Shown here: positions 1 through 5,337 of the stretch, in pieces
Layout: every line of letters begins with the position of its first letter
Position numbering within the stretch: position 1 is the stretch's first letter
Assembly: GCA_023412995.1 (NCBI GenBank)
Contig: JAEZQS010000269.1
Coordinates: 1-12,964 of the forward strand
Length of the DNA stretch: 12,964 nt
Origin: Pseudomonadota bacterium
Lineage (GTDB): Bacteria; Pseudomonadota; Gammaproteobacteria; Xanthomonadales; Rhodanobacteraceae
Direction: 5' to 3'
The notes under the pieces: model-generated
Told to the model about the DNA's origin: nothing
The model's database searches: none
The model's input: only the letters and a program-made list of their open reading frames with translations
Translations under genes and position numbers: made by a program

Positions 1-759
1 GTCGAATCCGCCGGCGGCGCACTGCCGGCCCAGGCCCACGCGCCGCTGCGGCAGGAACGGCTCGGCCTGCTGGTGGGCGAACCGCTGGCCGGGTATGCCG
101 CGCTGTTCGGCGAGGTGCGTGCCGCCGCGCCCGCGGTGGACGGCGCGGCCGCCGCCAACGACGCATCGGCGGGTTTGCCGCCGCTCGGCTTCGCGCTGGC
201 GCAGCTGCACGGCATCTACGTGCTGGCCGAGAACGCGCATGGGCTGGTGCTGGTGGACATGCACGCCGCCCACGAACGCATCACCTACGAAAAGCTGAAG
301 GCCGCGCGCGACGGCGAGGGCATCCGCTCGCAACTGCTGCTGGTACCCCTGGCCATCGCGATGAGCGAACGCGAGGCGGCGCTGGCCGAGGAACACGCCG
401 AAGCGCTGGCTGCGCTGGGACTCGAGGTCGTCCGCAGCGGTCCGCAGGCCGTGTCGGTGCGGCGCGTCCCGGTCCTGCTGGCCGGCGCCGACGTCGCCGC
501 CCTGCTGCGCGACCTCCTGGCCGACCTTGGAGCCCATGGCACGACGCGCCGCATGGAGGAGCACGTCAACGAGCTGCTCGGCACGCTGGCCTGCCACGGC
601 TCGGTGCGCGCCAACCGCCGGCTCGAACTGGCCGAGATGAATGCGCTGCTGCGCGAAATGGAAGCCACCGAACGCTCGGGCCAGTGCAATCATGGCCGCC
701 CCACCTGGGTGCAGCTGGCCATTCCCGAGCTCGATCGCCTGTTCCTGCGCGGCCGGTGA
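1..759 (+). CDS. mutL: DNA mismatch repair protein MutL, C-terminal part (5' end outside window)
   Basis: The reading frame is open from base 1 to the TGA at 757-759 (252 codons), so only the end of the linker and the C-terminal dimerisation/endonuclease domain are present. The N-terminal GHKL ATPase lies upstream of the window. MutL couples MutS mismatch recognition to strand incision and UvrD recruitment. Visible motifs are DMHAAHERITYE at bases 256-291, which fits the metal-binding endonuclease motif DxHA(X)2E(X)4E, then ACHGSVRANR, QCNHGRPTW and a terminal LFLRGR. These match the nicking MutL type found in Pseudomonas and most bacteria rather than E. coli MutL, which lacks the first motif. 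By inference, the host probably does not use MutH/Dam-directed repair. The sequence before the domain is Ala/Pro-rich, as expected for the variable linker. Identification is firm; only the N-terminus is missing. Confidence 0.97.
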   Translation, partial: VESAGGALPAQAHAPLRQERLGLLVGEPLAGYAALFGEVRAAAPAVDGAAAANDASAGLPPLGFALAQLHGIYVLAENAHGLVLVDMHAAHERITYEKLKAARDGEGIRSQLLLVPLAIAMSEREAALAEEHAEALAALGLEVVRSGPQAVSVRRVPVLLAGADVAALLRDLLADLGAHGTTRRMEEHVNELLGTLACHGSVRANRRLELAEMNALLREMEATERSGQCNHGRPTWVQLAIPELDRLFLRGR

Positions 760-831
760 CGCCGGTCGTGCGCTGCCGGCGGTTTCGCCGATTGCCCTGC
801 GACGGCCCCGCGCGGACCGTCGCGTTTCCTT
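760..831 (+). terminator. Tandem hairpins after mutL, candidate terminator
   Basis: Two perfect inverted repeats follow the mutL stop. CGCCGG (760-765) pairs with CCGGCG (776-781) around a 10-nt loop and is followed by GTTTC. GCGACGG (799-805) pairs with CCGTCGC (817-823) around an 11-nt loop and is followed by GTTTCCTT (824-831). The second looks more like an intrinsic terminator, but its T tract is interrupted and its loop is long, so readthrough into the DUF1684 gene 26 bases further on is possible. Confidence 0.4.
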
Positions 832-856
832 CCACGTCACCACAGGAATCCCGCCG

Positions 857-1762
857 ATGCTCACGACTCTTGCCCTGCTTGCCGCCAGCTTCGCCGGGGT
901 GCAGGTGACCTCCGCCGACGTCGTCGCCGAAGCGCCCGCCAGCTACACGCGCGAGATCGAGGACTGGCGCACGCGGCGCGTCACCCGGCTGCAGGCGCCG
1001 GATGGCTGGTTGAGCCTGGTCGGCCTGCACTGGCTGAAGGAAGGGCGCAACCGCATCGGCGCGGACGAGGGCAACGACATCGTGCTGGCGAAAGGCCCCG
1101 CACGCCTCGGCGTGGTGACGCTGGCGGACGGCAAGGCACGCATCGCGCTGGATCCCAGGTCCGGCGCCACCATCGACGGCGCCCAGCGCGCGTCGGCGGA
1201 GCTGCTCGACGATTCGCACGAAAAGCCGACCACAGTCGCCTTCGGCAGCGCGAGCTTCTACCTGATCGACCGCAGCGGCCGCAAGGGATTGCGGGTGAAG
1301 GATCCGCAGGCAGCCACGCGCACGCACTTCGTCGGCATCGACTATTTCCCGATCGATCCCACCTGGCGCGTGCAGGCGACATGGGTGCCGTTCACGCCGC
1401 CGCACACGCTCGACATCCCCACCGTGCTCGGCACCGTCGATCGCATGCCGGTTCCCGGCAAGGCCGTGTTCGAACGCGATGGCAAGCGCTACGAACTGCT
1501 GCCGGTACTCGAGGAAGAAGGAGCGGACCAGGTCTGGTTCATTTTCGCCGACCGCACCAGCGGCAAGGAAAGCTATGGCGCGGCGCGCTTCCTCTATGCC
1601 GACAAGGCGAAGGACGGCAAGCTGGTGATCGACTTCAACAAGGCCTACAACCCGCCCTGCGCCTTCACGCCCTATGCCACCTGTCCGCTCGCGCCGCCGG
1701 AAAACCGGCTCGACCTGCGGGTGACGGCCGGCGAGAAGAAGTACCGCGGCGGACATGACTGA
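857..1762 (+). CDS. DUF1684 family protein, probably exported
   Basis: This is a 301-residue protein. The start is ATG 857, preceded by AGGAA about 8 bases upstream; the frame stays open further upstream, but that part overlaps mutL. Residues 1-20 (MLTTLALLAASFAGVQVTSA) look like a short signal peptide, so a periplasmic or surface location is inferred. The DUF1684 pattern is clear. WLSLVGLHWLKEG (51-63) is followed by a glycine/asparagine segment reminiscent of a FHA-type beta strand, and the diagnostic DFNKAYNPPCAFTPYATCPL lies at 259-278 with two Cys (C268, C276). The protein ends soon after, at AGEKKYRGGHD, as usual for the family. No biochemical function is established for the family, and I do not assign one. 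It follows mutL on the same strand after 97 bases. Hairpins in that gap suggest it may be a separate transcript, but I see no convincing promoter. Confidence 0.9.
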   Translation: MLTTLALLAASFAGVQVTSADVVAEAPASYTREIEDWRTRRVTRLQAPDGWLSLVGLHWLKEGRNRIGADEGNDIVLAKGPARLGVVTLADGKARIALDPRSGATIDGAQRASAELLDDSHEKPTTVAFGSASFYLIDRSGRKGLRVKDPQAATRTHFVGIDYFPIDPTWRVQATWVPFTPPHTLDIPTVLGTVDRMPVPGKAVFERDGKRYELLPVLEEEGADQVWFIFADRTSGKESYGAARFLYADKAKDGKLVIDFNKAYNPPCAFTPYATCPLAPPENRLDLRVTAGEKKYRGGHD

Positions 1763-1772
1763 CGAGCCCGCC

Positions 1773-1791
1773 GGGCCGCGTTCGCGGGCCC
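1773..1791 (+). terminator. GC-rich hairpin after DUF1684 gene, weak terminator candidate
   Basis: GGGCCGC (1773-1779) pairs with GCGGGCCC (1784-1791) with one bulged G and a GTTC loop, starting 11 bases after the DUF1684 stop. There is no T tract, so Rho-independent activity is doubtful. It could equally be an mRNA 3'-end stabilising hairpin. Confidence 0.3.
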
Positions 1792-1846
1792 TGCCGTCCC
1801 GCCGGACGGATTCCGCCGCACGGCACTGAACTTTCCCGCGCCGGCG

Positions 1847-1864
1847 CGATCCCAAGCGGGATCG
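1847..1864. repeat. Perfect inverted repeat CGATCCC-N4-GGGATCG
   Basis: CGATCCC (1847-1853) and GGGATCG (1858-1864) are exact inverted copies around AAGC. The site lies about 25 bases upstream of the candidate -10 of the FKBP gene. It could be an operator half-site pair or the 3' hairpin of the upstream transcript. No T tract follows, and no known regulator motif is recognised. Confidence 0.4.
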
Positions 1865-1867
1865 ATG

Positions 1868-1895
1868 TGGAGCCGGGGCGCACCTCGGGTACACT
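1868..1895 (+). promoter_or_regulatory. Candidate sigma70 promoter for the FKBP gene
   Basis: TACACT (1890-1895) is a reasonable -10 element in otherwise very GC-rich DNA. The best -35 candidate is TGGAGC (1868-1873, spacing 16), which matches TTGACA at only three positions. If used, transcription would start near 1902 and give a leader of about 200 nt. The call rests mainly on the -10. Confidence 0.35.
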
Positions 1896-1936
1896 AGCAG
1901 GATGCCGCGCCGCCCCCAGGGGTAGCGAGGCACCGG

Positions 1937-2023
1937 GTCGCGGCACGCCGCGTTCCCCTGCGTGGCACGCTCCCATGGCGTACCGCGTGCGTTGCTCCCC
2001 GCATTGCGGCGGGTTGCCGCGAC
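1937..2023 (+). other. Strongly structured region in the FKBP 5' leader (possible RNA element)
   Basis: This part of the 340-base gap (1763-2102) holds nested inverted repeats. GTCGCGGCA (1937-1945) pairs with TGCCGCGAC (2015-2023). CGCCGC (1946-1951) pairs with GCGGCG (2006-2011), continuing the stem across a 3-nt bulge to give 15 pairs. Inside it, GCACGC (1965-1970) pairs with GCGTGC (1985-1990). The arrangement suggests a folded 5' leader or a small RNA. It does not match 4.5S RNA, tmRNA, TPP, cobalamin or other classes I can recall. High GC content makes chance pairing easier, so this remains a candidate. No convincing coding frame crosses it. Confidence 0.4.
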
Positions 2024-2102
2024 TGAGCGGCACCTGCCACCGCGTCCCCGGCCCGCATCTTGCCGGCCGCGATTCCTTGGCATTCACCCGGAGGCACCAG
2101 GC

Positions 2103-2753
2103 ATGAAGTTCGGTTGGTCACTCGCCCTCGCGGCGCTGTTCGTCACCGCGTCCGCGTTCGCCCAGGACACGACGTCTGAAAAGGGCAAGGTTTCCTATGC
2201 CATCGGCTACCAGATCGGCTCCGGCCTTGCCGACCGCAAGATGGACGTGGACATCGCCACCGTCACCCGCGCGGTGCAGGACGCGTTCGCCAAGCGCCAG
2301 CCGGCGGTGCCGGAAGCGGCCATGCGCGACGCCCTCGCCAAGCTCGACCAGAAGATGAAGGCCGAAGCCGACAAGATGCTCGGCGACAACAAGCGCGAAG
2401 CGGATGCGTTCCTGGCGTCCAATCGCGGCAAGAAGGGCATCGTGGTGCTGCCCAATGGCGTGCAGTACCGCGTGATCGAGGAAGGCAACGGGCGCCAGAT
2501 CACGGCCACCAGCGAGGTGACGTTCCACGTGCGCGTGTCGCTGACCAACGGCCGCGAGATCCGCAGCTCCTTCGTCGGCGAGCCGGTCAAGGCCAAGGTG
2601 TCGGACATGCCCGGCATCTTCGGCACGCGCCTGCTGCCGGAAGTGATCCAGCGCATGAAGGGCGGCGACCACTGGATGGTCTACCTGCCGCCGGAACAGG
2701 CCTCCGGCAACCAGGTGTTCATCTGGGAGATCAAGATCATCGACGTGAAGTGA
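2103..2753 (+). CDS. FKBP-type peptidyl-prolyl isomerase-like periplasmic protein (FkpA/Mip family), active site degenerate
   Basis: This is a 216-residue protein. ATG 2103 has a strong GGAGG at 2090-2094. Residues 1-20 form a signal peptide ending AFA|QD. Residues 25-105 resemble the helical FKBP N-terminal dimerisation domain, with KVSYAIGYQIGSGLADRK and a Lys/Ala-rich helix. Residues 115-214 align with the FKBP domain, from LPNGVQYRVIEEGNG to FIWEIKIIDVK. By hand alignment to FkpA/Mip, the usual pocket residues are replaced: Tyr of NYKG becomes Val (HVRV), Phe-Asp of EFD becomes Ile-Arg (EIR), the Trp becomes Leu, and Tyr of AYG becomes Ser (ASG). The following GxxxxIPPN loop is missing. 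It is therefore best read as a periplasmic chaperone-like FKBP relative that may lack isomerase activity. It stands alone between its own leader and a terminator. Confidence 0.88.
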   Translation: MKFGWSLALAALFVTASAFAQDTTSEKGKVSYAIGYQIGSGLADRKMDVDIATVTRAVQDAFAKRQPAVPEAAMRDALAKLDQKMKAEADKMLGDNKREADAFLASNRGKKGIVVLPNGVQYRVIEEGNGRQITATSEVTFHVRVSLTNGREIRSSFVGEPVKAKVSDMPGIFGTRLLPEVIQRMKGGDHWMVYLPPEQASGNQVFIWEIKIIDVK

Positions 2754-2778
2754 CCGGTTCGCGCCCCGTCGAAGACAC

Positions 2779-2812
2779 CGAACGCCGCGCCTGTCGCGGC
2801 GTTCGCTTGTGG
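2779..2812 (+). terminator. Hairpin terminator after the FKBP gene
   Basis: CGAACGCCGCG (2779-2789) and CGCGGCGTTCG (2795-2805) form a perfect 11-bp stem with a CCTGT loop, followed by the weak T-rich stretch CTTGTGG. The hairpin begins 26 bases after the FKBP stop and ends before the DUF1289 gene. The stem is strong but the T tract is poor, so termination may be partial. Confidence 0.65.
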
Positions 2813-2820
2813 TGGCCGCG

Positions 2821-3015
2821 GTGAGCCGCTGCGCCCCGCTGCCGCTGCCGGTCATGAGTCCGTGCGTGGGCATCTGCCACCTCGGCGCGGACGGCCTGTG
2901 CGAAGGCTGCCTGCGCACGGGCGAGGAGATCGCGTGCTGGCTCGCCATCGACGATGCCGAGCGCCGGCGGATCATGGACGAGGTGCTGCCGGCACGCGCG
3001 GCAGCGCGCCCGTGA
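2821..3015 (+). CDS. DUF1289 small cysteine-rich protein
   Basis: This is a 64-residue protein if started at GTG 2821, which has GGTGG five bases upstream. ATG 2854 would give 53 residues beginning directly at the domain but has no ribosome-binding site. A GTG at 2809 would sit against the terminator stem. The DUF1289 signature is complete: SPCVGICHL, then GLCEGCLRTGEEIACW, and IDDAERRRIMDEVLPAR. Four Cys in a CxxxC...CxxC layout suggest a metal or Fe-S site. The family is often annotated as a predicted Fe-S protein, but its function is unproven. Its TGA overlaps the GTG start of the Nudix gene (GTGA), so the two are probably translationally coupled. Gene identity is firm; the start is uncertain. 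Confidence 0.85.
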   Translation: MSRCAPLPLPVMSPCVGICHLGADGLCEGCLRTGEEIACWLAIDDAERRRIMDEVLPARAAARP

Positions 3016-3632
3016 GGGCGCCGGTGTTCGATCCGGCGCGCCTGCTGCATGCGGTGCGCAGGCTCGACGATCCGCCGTCCGCACCGGCCTGGAACGCGGG
3101 CGAACTCGCCAACGCGATCGCCCCCGGACTGCAGCCCCGGCAAGCCGCGGTGCTGGTGCCGATCGTGCGCCGCGAGGCCGATCTCTCGGTGCTGTTCACG
3201 CGGCGCAATGCCAACCTGCGCACGCATGCCGGCCAGGTCAGCTTCCCCGGCGGCGCCATAGAGCCCGGGGATGCGGGCGTGGTCGCGGCAGCCCTGCGCG
3301 AGACGGCTGAGGAGACGGGCATCGGCGCGCAATGGGTCGAGCCGTTCGGGTTCCTCGATTGCCTGGCTACCGTTTCCGGCTATTGCGTGACGCCGGTCAC
3401 CGGATTCGTCCGCGGCGACTACCCTGTATCGCTGCAGGAGGAGGAAGTGGAGGAAGTGTTCGAGGTGCCGCTCGGCTTCCTGCTTGATCCGGCCAGCCTG
3501 CGGCGCGAGCATGTCCTCTGGCGCGGCCGCGAACGCGACATCTTCGCCTTCCAGTGGGAGGGGCGCCGCATCTGGGGCGCCACCGCCGCCATCCTGAAGA
3601 ACCTGCTCGATCGCCTGGAGCACGCGCCATGA
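3012..3632 (+). CDS. nudL: NudL-type Nudix hydrolase, probable CoA pyrophosphatase
   Basis: This is a 206-residue protein starting at GTG 3012, whose last two bases are the first two of the DUF1289 stop (GTGA). No Shine-Dalgarno precedes it, which fits translational coupling; GTG 3024 is the alternative. The UPF0035/CoA-specific signature LRTHAGQVSFPGG (69-81) runs straight into the Nudix box GGAIEPGDAGVVAAALRE (80-97) and TAEETGI. R96, E97, E100 and E101 are at the metal-binding positions, and the spacing is the same as in E. coli NudL. Members of this subgroup hydrolyse CoA to 3',5'-ADP and 4'-phosphopantetheine; the assignment here comes from the signature. Length is close to the E. coli protein. 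The stop overlaps the sseA start (ATGA), making the gene the middle of a three-gene coupled unit. Confidence 0.92.
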   Translation: MRAPVFDPARLLHAVRRLDDPPSAPAWNAGELANAIAPGLQPRQAAVLVPIVRREADLSVLFTRRNANLRTHAGQVSFPGGAIEPGDAGVVAAALRETAEETGIGAQWVEPFGFLDCLATVSGYCVTPVTGFVRGDYPVSLQEEEVEEVFEVPLGFLLDPASLRREHVLWRGRERDIFAFQWEGRRIWGATAAILKNLLDRLEHAP

Positions 3633-4492
3633 GCCTTCAGCCACTCGTTCCCGTGCGCGAACTGGCCGACCGCATCGAGGCGGGCAACGTGCGCGTGGTC
3701 GATTGCCGGTTCGACCTTGCCGATCCCGGCAAGGGCGAGCGGGACTGGCTGGCCGGCCACATTCCGGGCGCCGCCTACGCGCACCTCGACCGCGACCTGT
3801 CCGACCTGTCGCGTGCCGGCGAGGGTCGCCACCCCCTGCCGGGCGACGAGCGCCTGTCGGCGCTGCTGTCACGCCTTGGCTGGCACCCGGGCCTGGCGGT
3901 GGTGGCCTACGACGATGCGGGCGGCGCCCTCGCCGCGGCGCGGCTGTGGTGGCTGCTGCGCCTGGCAGGCCTCGCCGATGTCGGCGTGCTCGATGGCGGG
4001 CTCGCCGCGTGGAAGGGCGCGGGCCTGCCGCTGGAACGCGGGCCCGTCCAGCACGAGCCGCGTGCCGTGCAGGTCACGCTCCAGCGCGACCAGGTGGTGG
4101 GCTATGGCGAACTGGCCCGGCGCCTCGCCGCCGGCGACGTGCTGCTGCTCGACGCGCGCGCCGCGCCGCGCTACCGCGGCGACGTCGAGCCCATCGACCG
4201 TATCGGTGGCCACGTCCCGGGCGCCGTGAACCGCCCGTTTTCCGACAACCTCGATGCCAGCGGCCGGTTCAAGCCACCCGCGCAACTGCGCCGTGAATTC
4301 GACGCGCTCCTCGGCGGCCGCCCCGCATCCGCCGTGGCGCAGATGTGCGGTTCGGGCGTGACCGCCTGCCACAACCTGCTCGCGATGGAACACGCCGGCC
4401 TCACCGGCTCGCGCGTCTTCGCGCCATCGTGGAGCGGCTGGATCGGCGATCCCGCGCGTCCGGTGGCAACCGGTGCGCAGGACGGCGGCTGA
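3629..4492 (+). CDS. sseA: 3-mercaptopyruvate sulfurtransferase SseA (tandem rhodanese domains)
   Basis: This is a 287-residue protein. ATG 3629 overlaps the Nudix stop (ATGA) and has GGAG at 3617-3620. There are two rhodanese domains. The first (about 1-137) has DCRFDLADP, AGHIPGAAY and VLDGGLAAWKGAGLP, with Asp in place of the catalytic Cys (YDDAGGA), so it is structural. The second (about 155-275) has DARAAPRYRGDVEPID, GGHVPGA and the active loop MCGSGVTA with Cys240. The CGSGVT loop is typical of mercaptopyruvate sulfurtransferases; thiosulfate sulfurtransferases carry CRKGVT. The enzyme moves the sulfur of 3-mercaptopyruvate to cyanide, thiols or protein acceptors in the cytoplasm. No signal peptide is seen. 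It ends a DUF1289-nudL-sseA unit and is convergent with the crotonase gene, with 15 bases between the stops. Confidence 0.95.
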   Translation: MSLQPLVPVRELADRIEAGNVRVVDCRFDLADPGKGERDWLAGHIPGAAYAHLDRDLSDLSRAGEGRHPLPGDERLSALLSRLGWHPGLAVVAYDDAGGALAAARLWWLLRLAGLADVGVLDGGLAAWKGAGLPLERGPVQHEPRAVQVTLQRDQVVGYGELARRLAAGDVLLLDARAAPRYRGDVEPIDRIGGHVPGAVNRPFSDNLDASGRFKPPAQLRREFDALLGGRPASAVAQMCGSGVTACHNLLAMEHAGLTGSRVFAPSWSGWIGDPARPVATGAQDGG

Positions 4493-4507
4493 CCGACGCG
4501 GCCCGGA

Positions 4508-5293
4508 CTAGGCTTTTTCCGGCTTCCCCTTCGATTTCAGCCGTTCCACCAGTGCCTGCAGGACCGCCTGCGTTTCCGGGGCGAACCAGGCATCGACGAA
4601 CGCATCGATGGGGAATGCCGCCGGGTCGGCGAAGACCTGTGCGAGGTCCGCGCGCGCCAGCCGGCGGGTTTCCAGCATCGCGTGGCGCGGGAGCGCCAGC
4701 AGGCCCCGCAGGCGCTCCGCTGCCCGCGGCACCACGTCGGCGATGTCGGCCAGTTCGTCGACCAGCCCGAGTTGCAGCGCGTCCGCCGACGTCACCATCG
4801 CACCGGATACGAGCAGGCGTTCCGCTGCCGCCGGACCCAGCAGGCGGCGCATGGCGGCCTGGATGCAGTCCGGCACCGTCAGGCCGACCTGCACCTCATT
4901 GAGGCCGATGCGGAACGGCTTGTCCGCATCGGGACTGCGTGCCATCACGCGCCAGTCGCACAGGATCGCCAGCACCGCGCCGCCCGCCGGACTGTGGCCG
5001 GTGATGGCCGCCGCAACCGGAACCGGCGAGCGCGCCAACGCGGCACAAAGCGCGAAGAAATCGATCCAGAACGCGTGGAATGCCTCGCGTCCGAGCGGCA
5101 GCAGCCCCGGCACGTCGAGGCCGGCGGAAAACATGCCCGGCTGTCCGGACAGCAGCAGCGCGCGGGCACCGTGTGCAGGGGCCGCTTCGACTGCCTCGCG
5201 CAGCGTCCGCACCAGCGCGGGATCGAGCGCGTTGACGGGAGGCCGCGCCAGGCGCAGCTCCAGGAGATGATCGTGCCGGATGGTTTCGAGCAT
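4508..5293 (-). CDS. Enoyl-CoA hydratase/isomerase (crotonase) family, delta3,delta2-enoyl-CoA isomerase-like
   Basis: This is a 261-residue protein, start at 5291-5293 and stop TAG at 4508-4510. Crotonase features are RPPVNALDPAL near the N-terminus, the first oxyanion-hole strand MFSAGLDVPGL (54-64) and the second, GHSPAGGAVLAILCDWRVM (99-117). The segment IGLNEVQVGLTVP (129-141) resembles mitochondrial delta3,delta2-enoyl-CoA isomerase, whose catalytic Glu sits in GLNE (here Glu133). Hydratases instead carry two catalytic Glu, and the first is replaced here by the SPAGG segment. The likely role is moving the double bond of unsaturated acyl-CoA during beta-oxidation. It lies 44 bases after the DUF4139 gene on the same strand and probably shares its mRNA. 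No clear Shine-Dalgarno precedes the ATG. Family is firm; the isomerase call is moderate. Confidence 0.9.
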   Translation of the reverse strand: MLETIRHDHLLELRLARPPVNALDPALVRTLREAVEAAPAHGARALLLSGQPGMFSAGLDVPGLLPLGREAFHAFWIDFFALCAALARSPVPVAAAITGHSPAGGAVLAILCDWRVMARSPDADKPFRIGLNEVQVGLTVPDCIQAAMRRLLGPAAAERLLVSGAMVTSADALQLGLVDELADIADVVPRAAERLRGLLALPRHAMLETRRLARADLAQVFADPAAFPIDAFVDAWFAPETQAVLQALVERLKSKGKPEKA

Positions 5294-5337
5294 GGCAGGC
5301 CGTGGTCTGGCAGGGGAGGGCGGCAGCGCCGCGCGGG

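Noticed and set aside
1902..2060. 4.5S RNA, 6S RNA or a known riboswitch
   Set aside because: The hallmark sequences I know for these classes (for example the 4.5S GGAAG/CAG loop or the TPP CTGAGA core) are absent; only an unclassified fold is claimed.
566..2083. Long open frame on the minus strand opposite mutL and DUF1684
   Set aside because: It is Arg/Ala/Gly-rich shadow sequence typical of GC-rich DNA, runs antisense to two recognisable genes and carries no domain motif.
1867..2106. Small open frame of 79 codons in the gap before the FKBP gene
   Set aside because: Its GTG start has no ribosome-binding site and its translation is Arg/Gly/Pro-rich without family resemblance; strong inverted repeats explain the region better.
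2118..3872. Minus-strand open frame of 584 codons
   Set aside because: It covers four well-supported plus-strand features in antisense and has low-complexity composition.
4493..4525. Terminator between the convergent sseA and crotonase genes
   Set aside because: A T5 run (4513-4517) exists, but only a 3-bp stem can precede it, and the run lies in the coding end of the crotonase gene (Lys/Glu/Ala codons).
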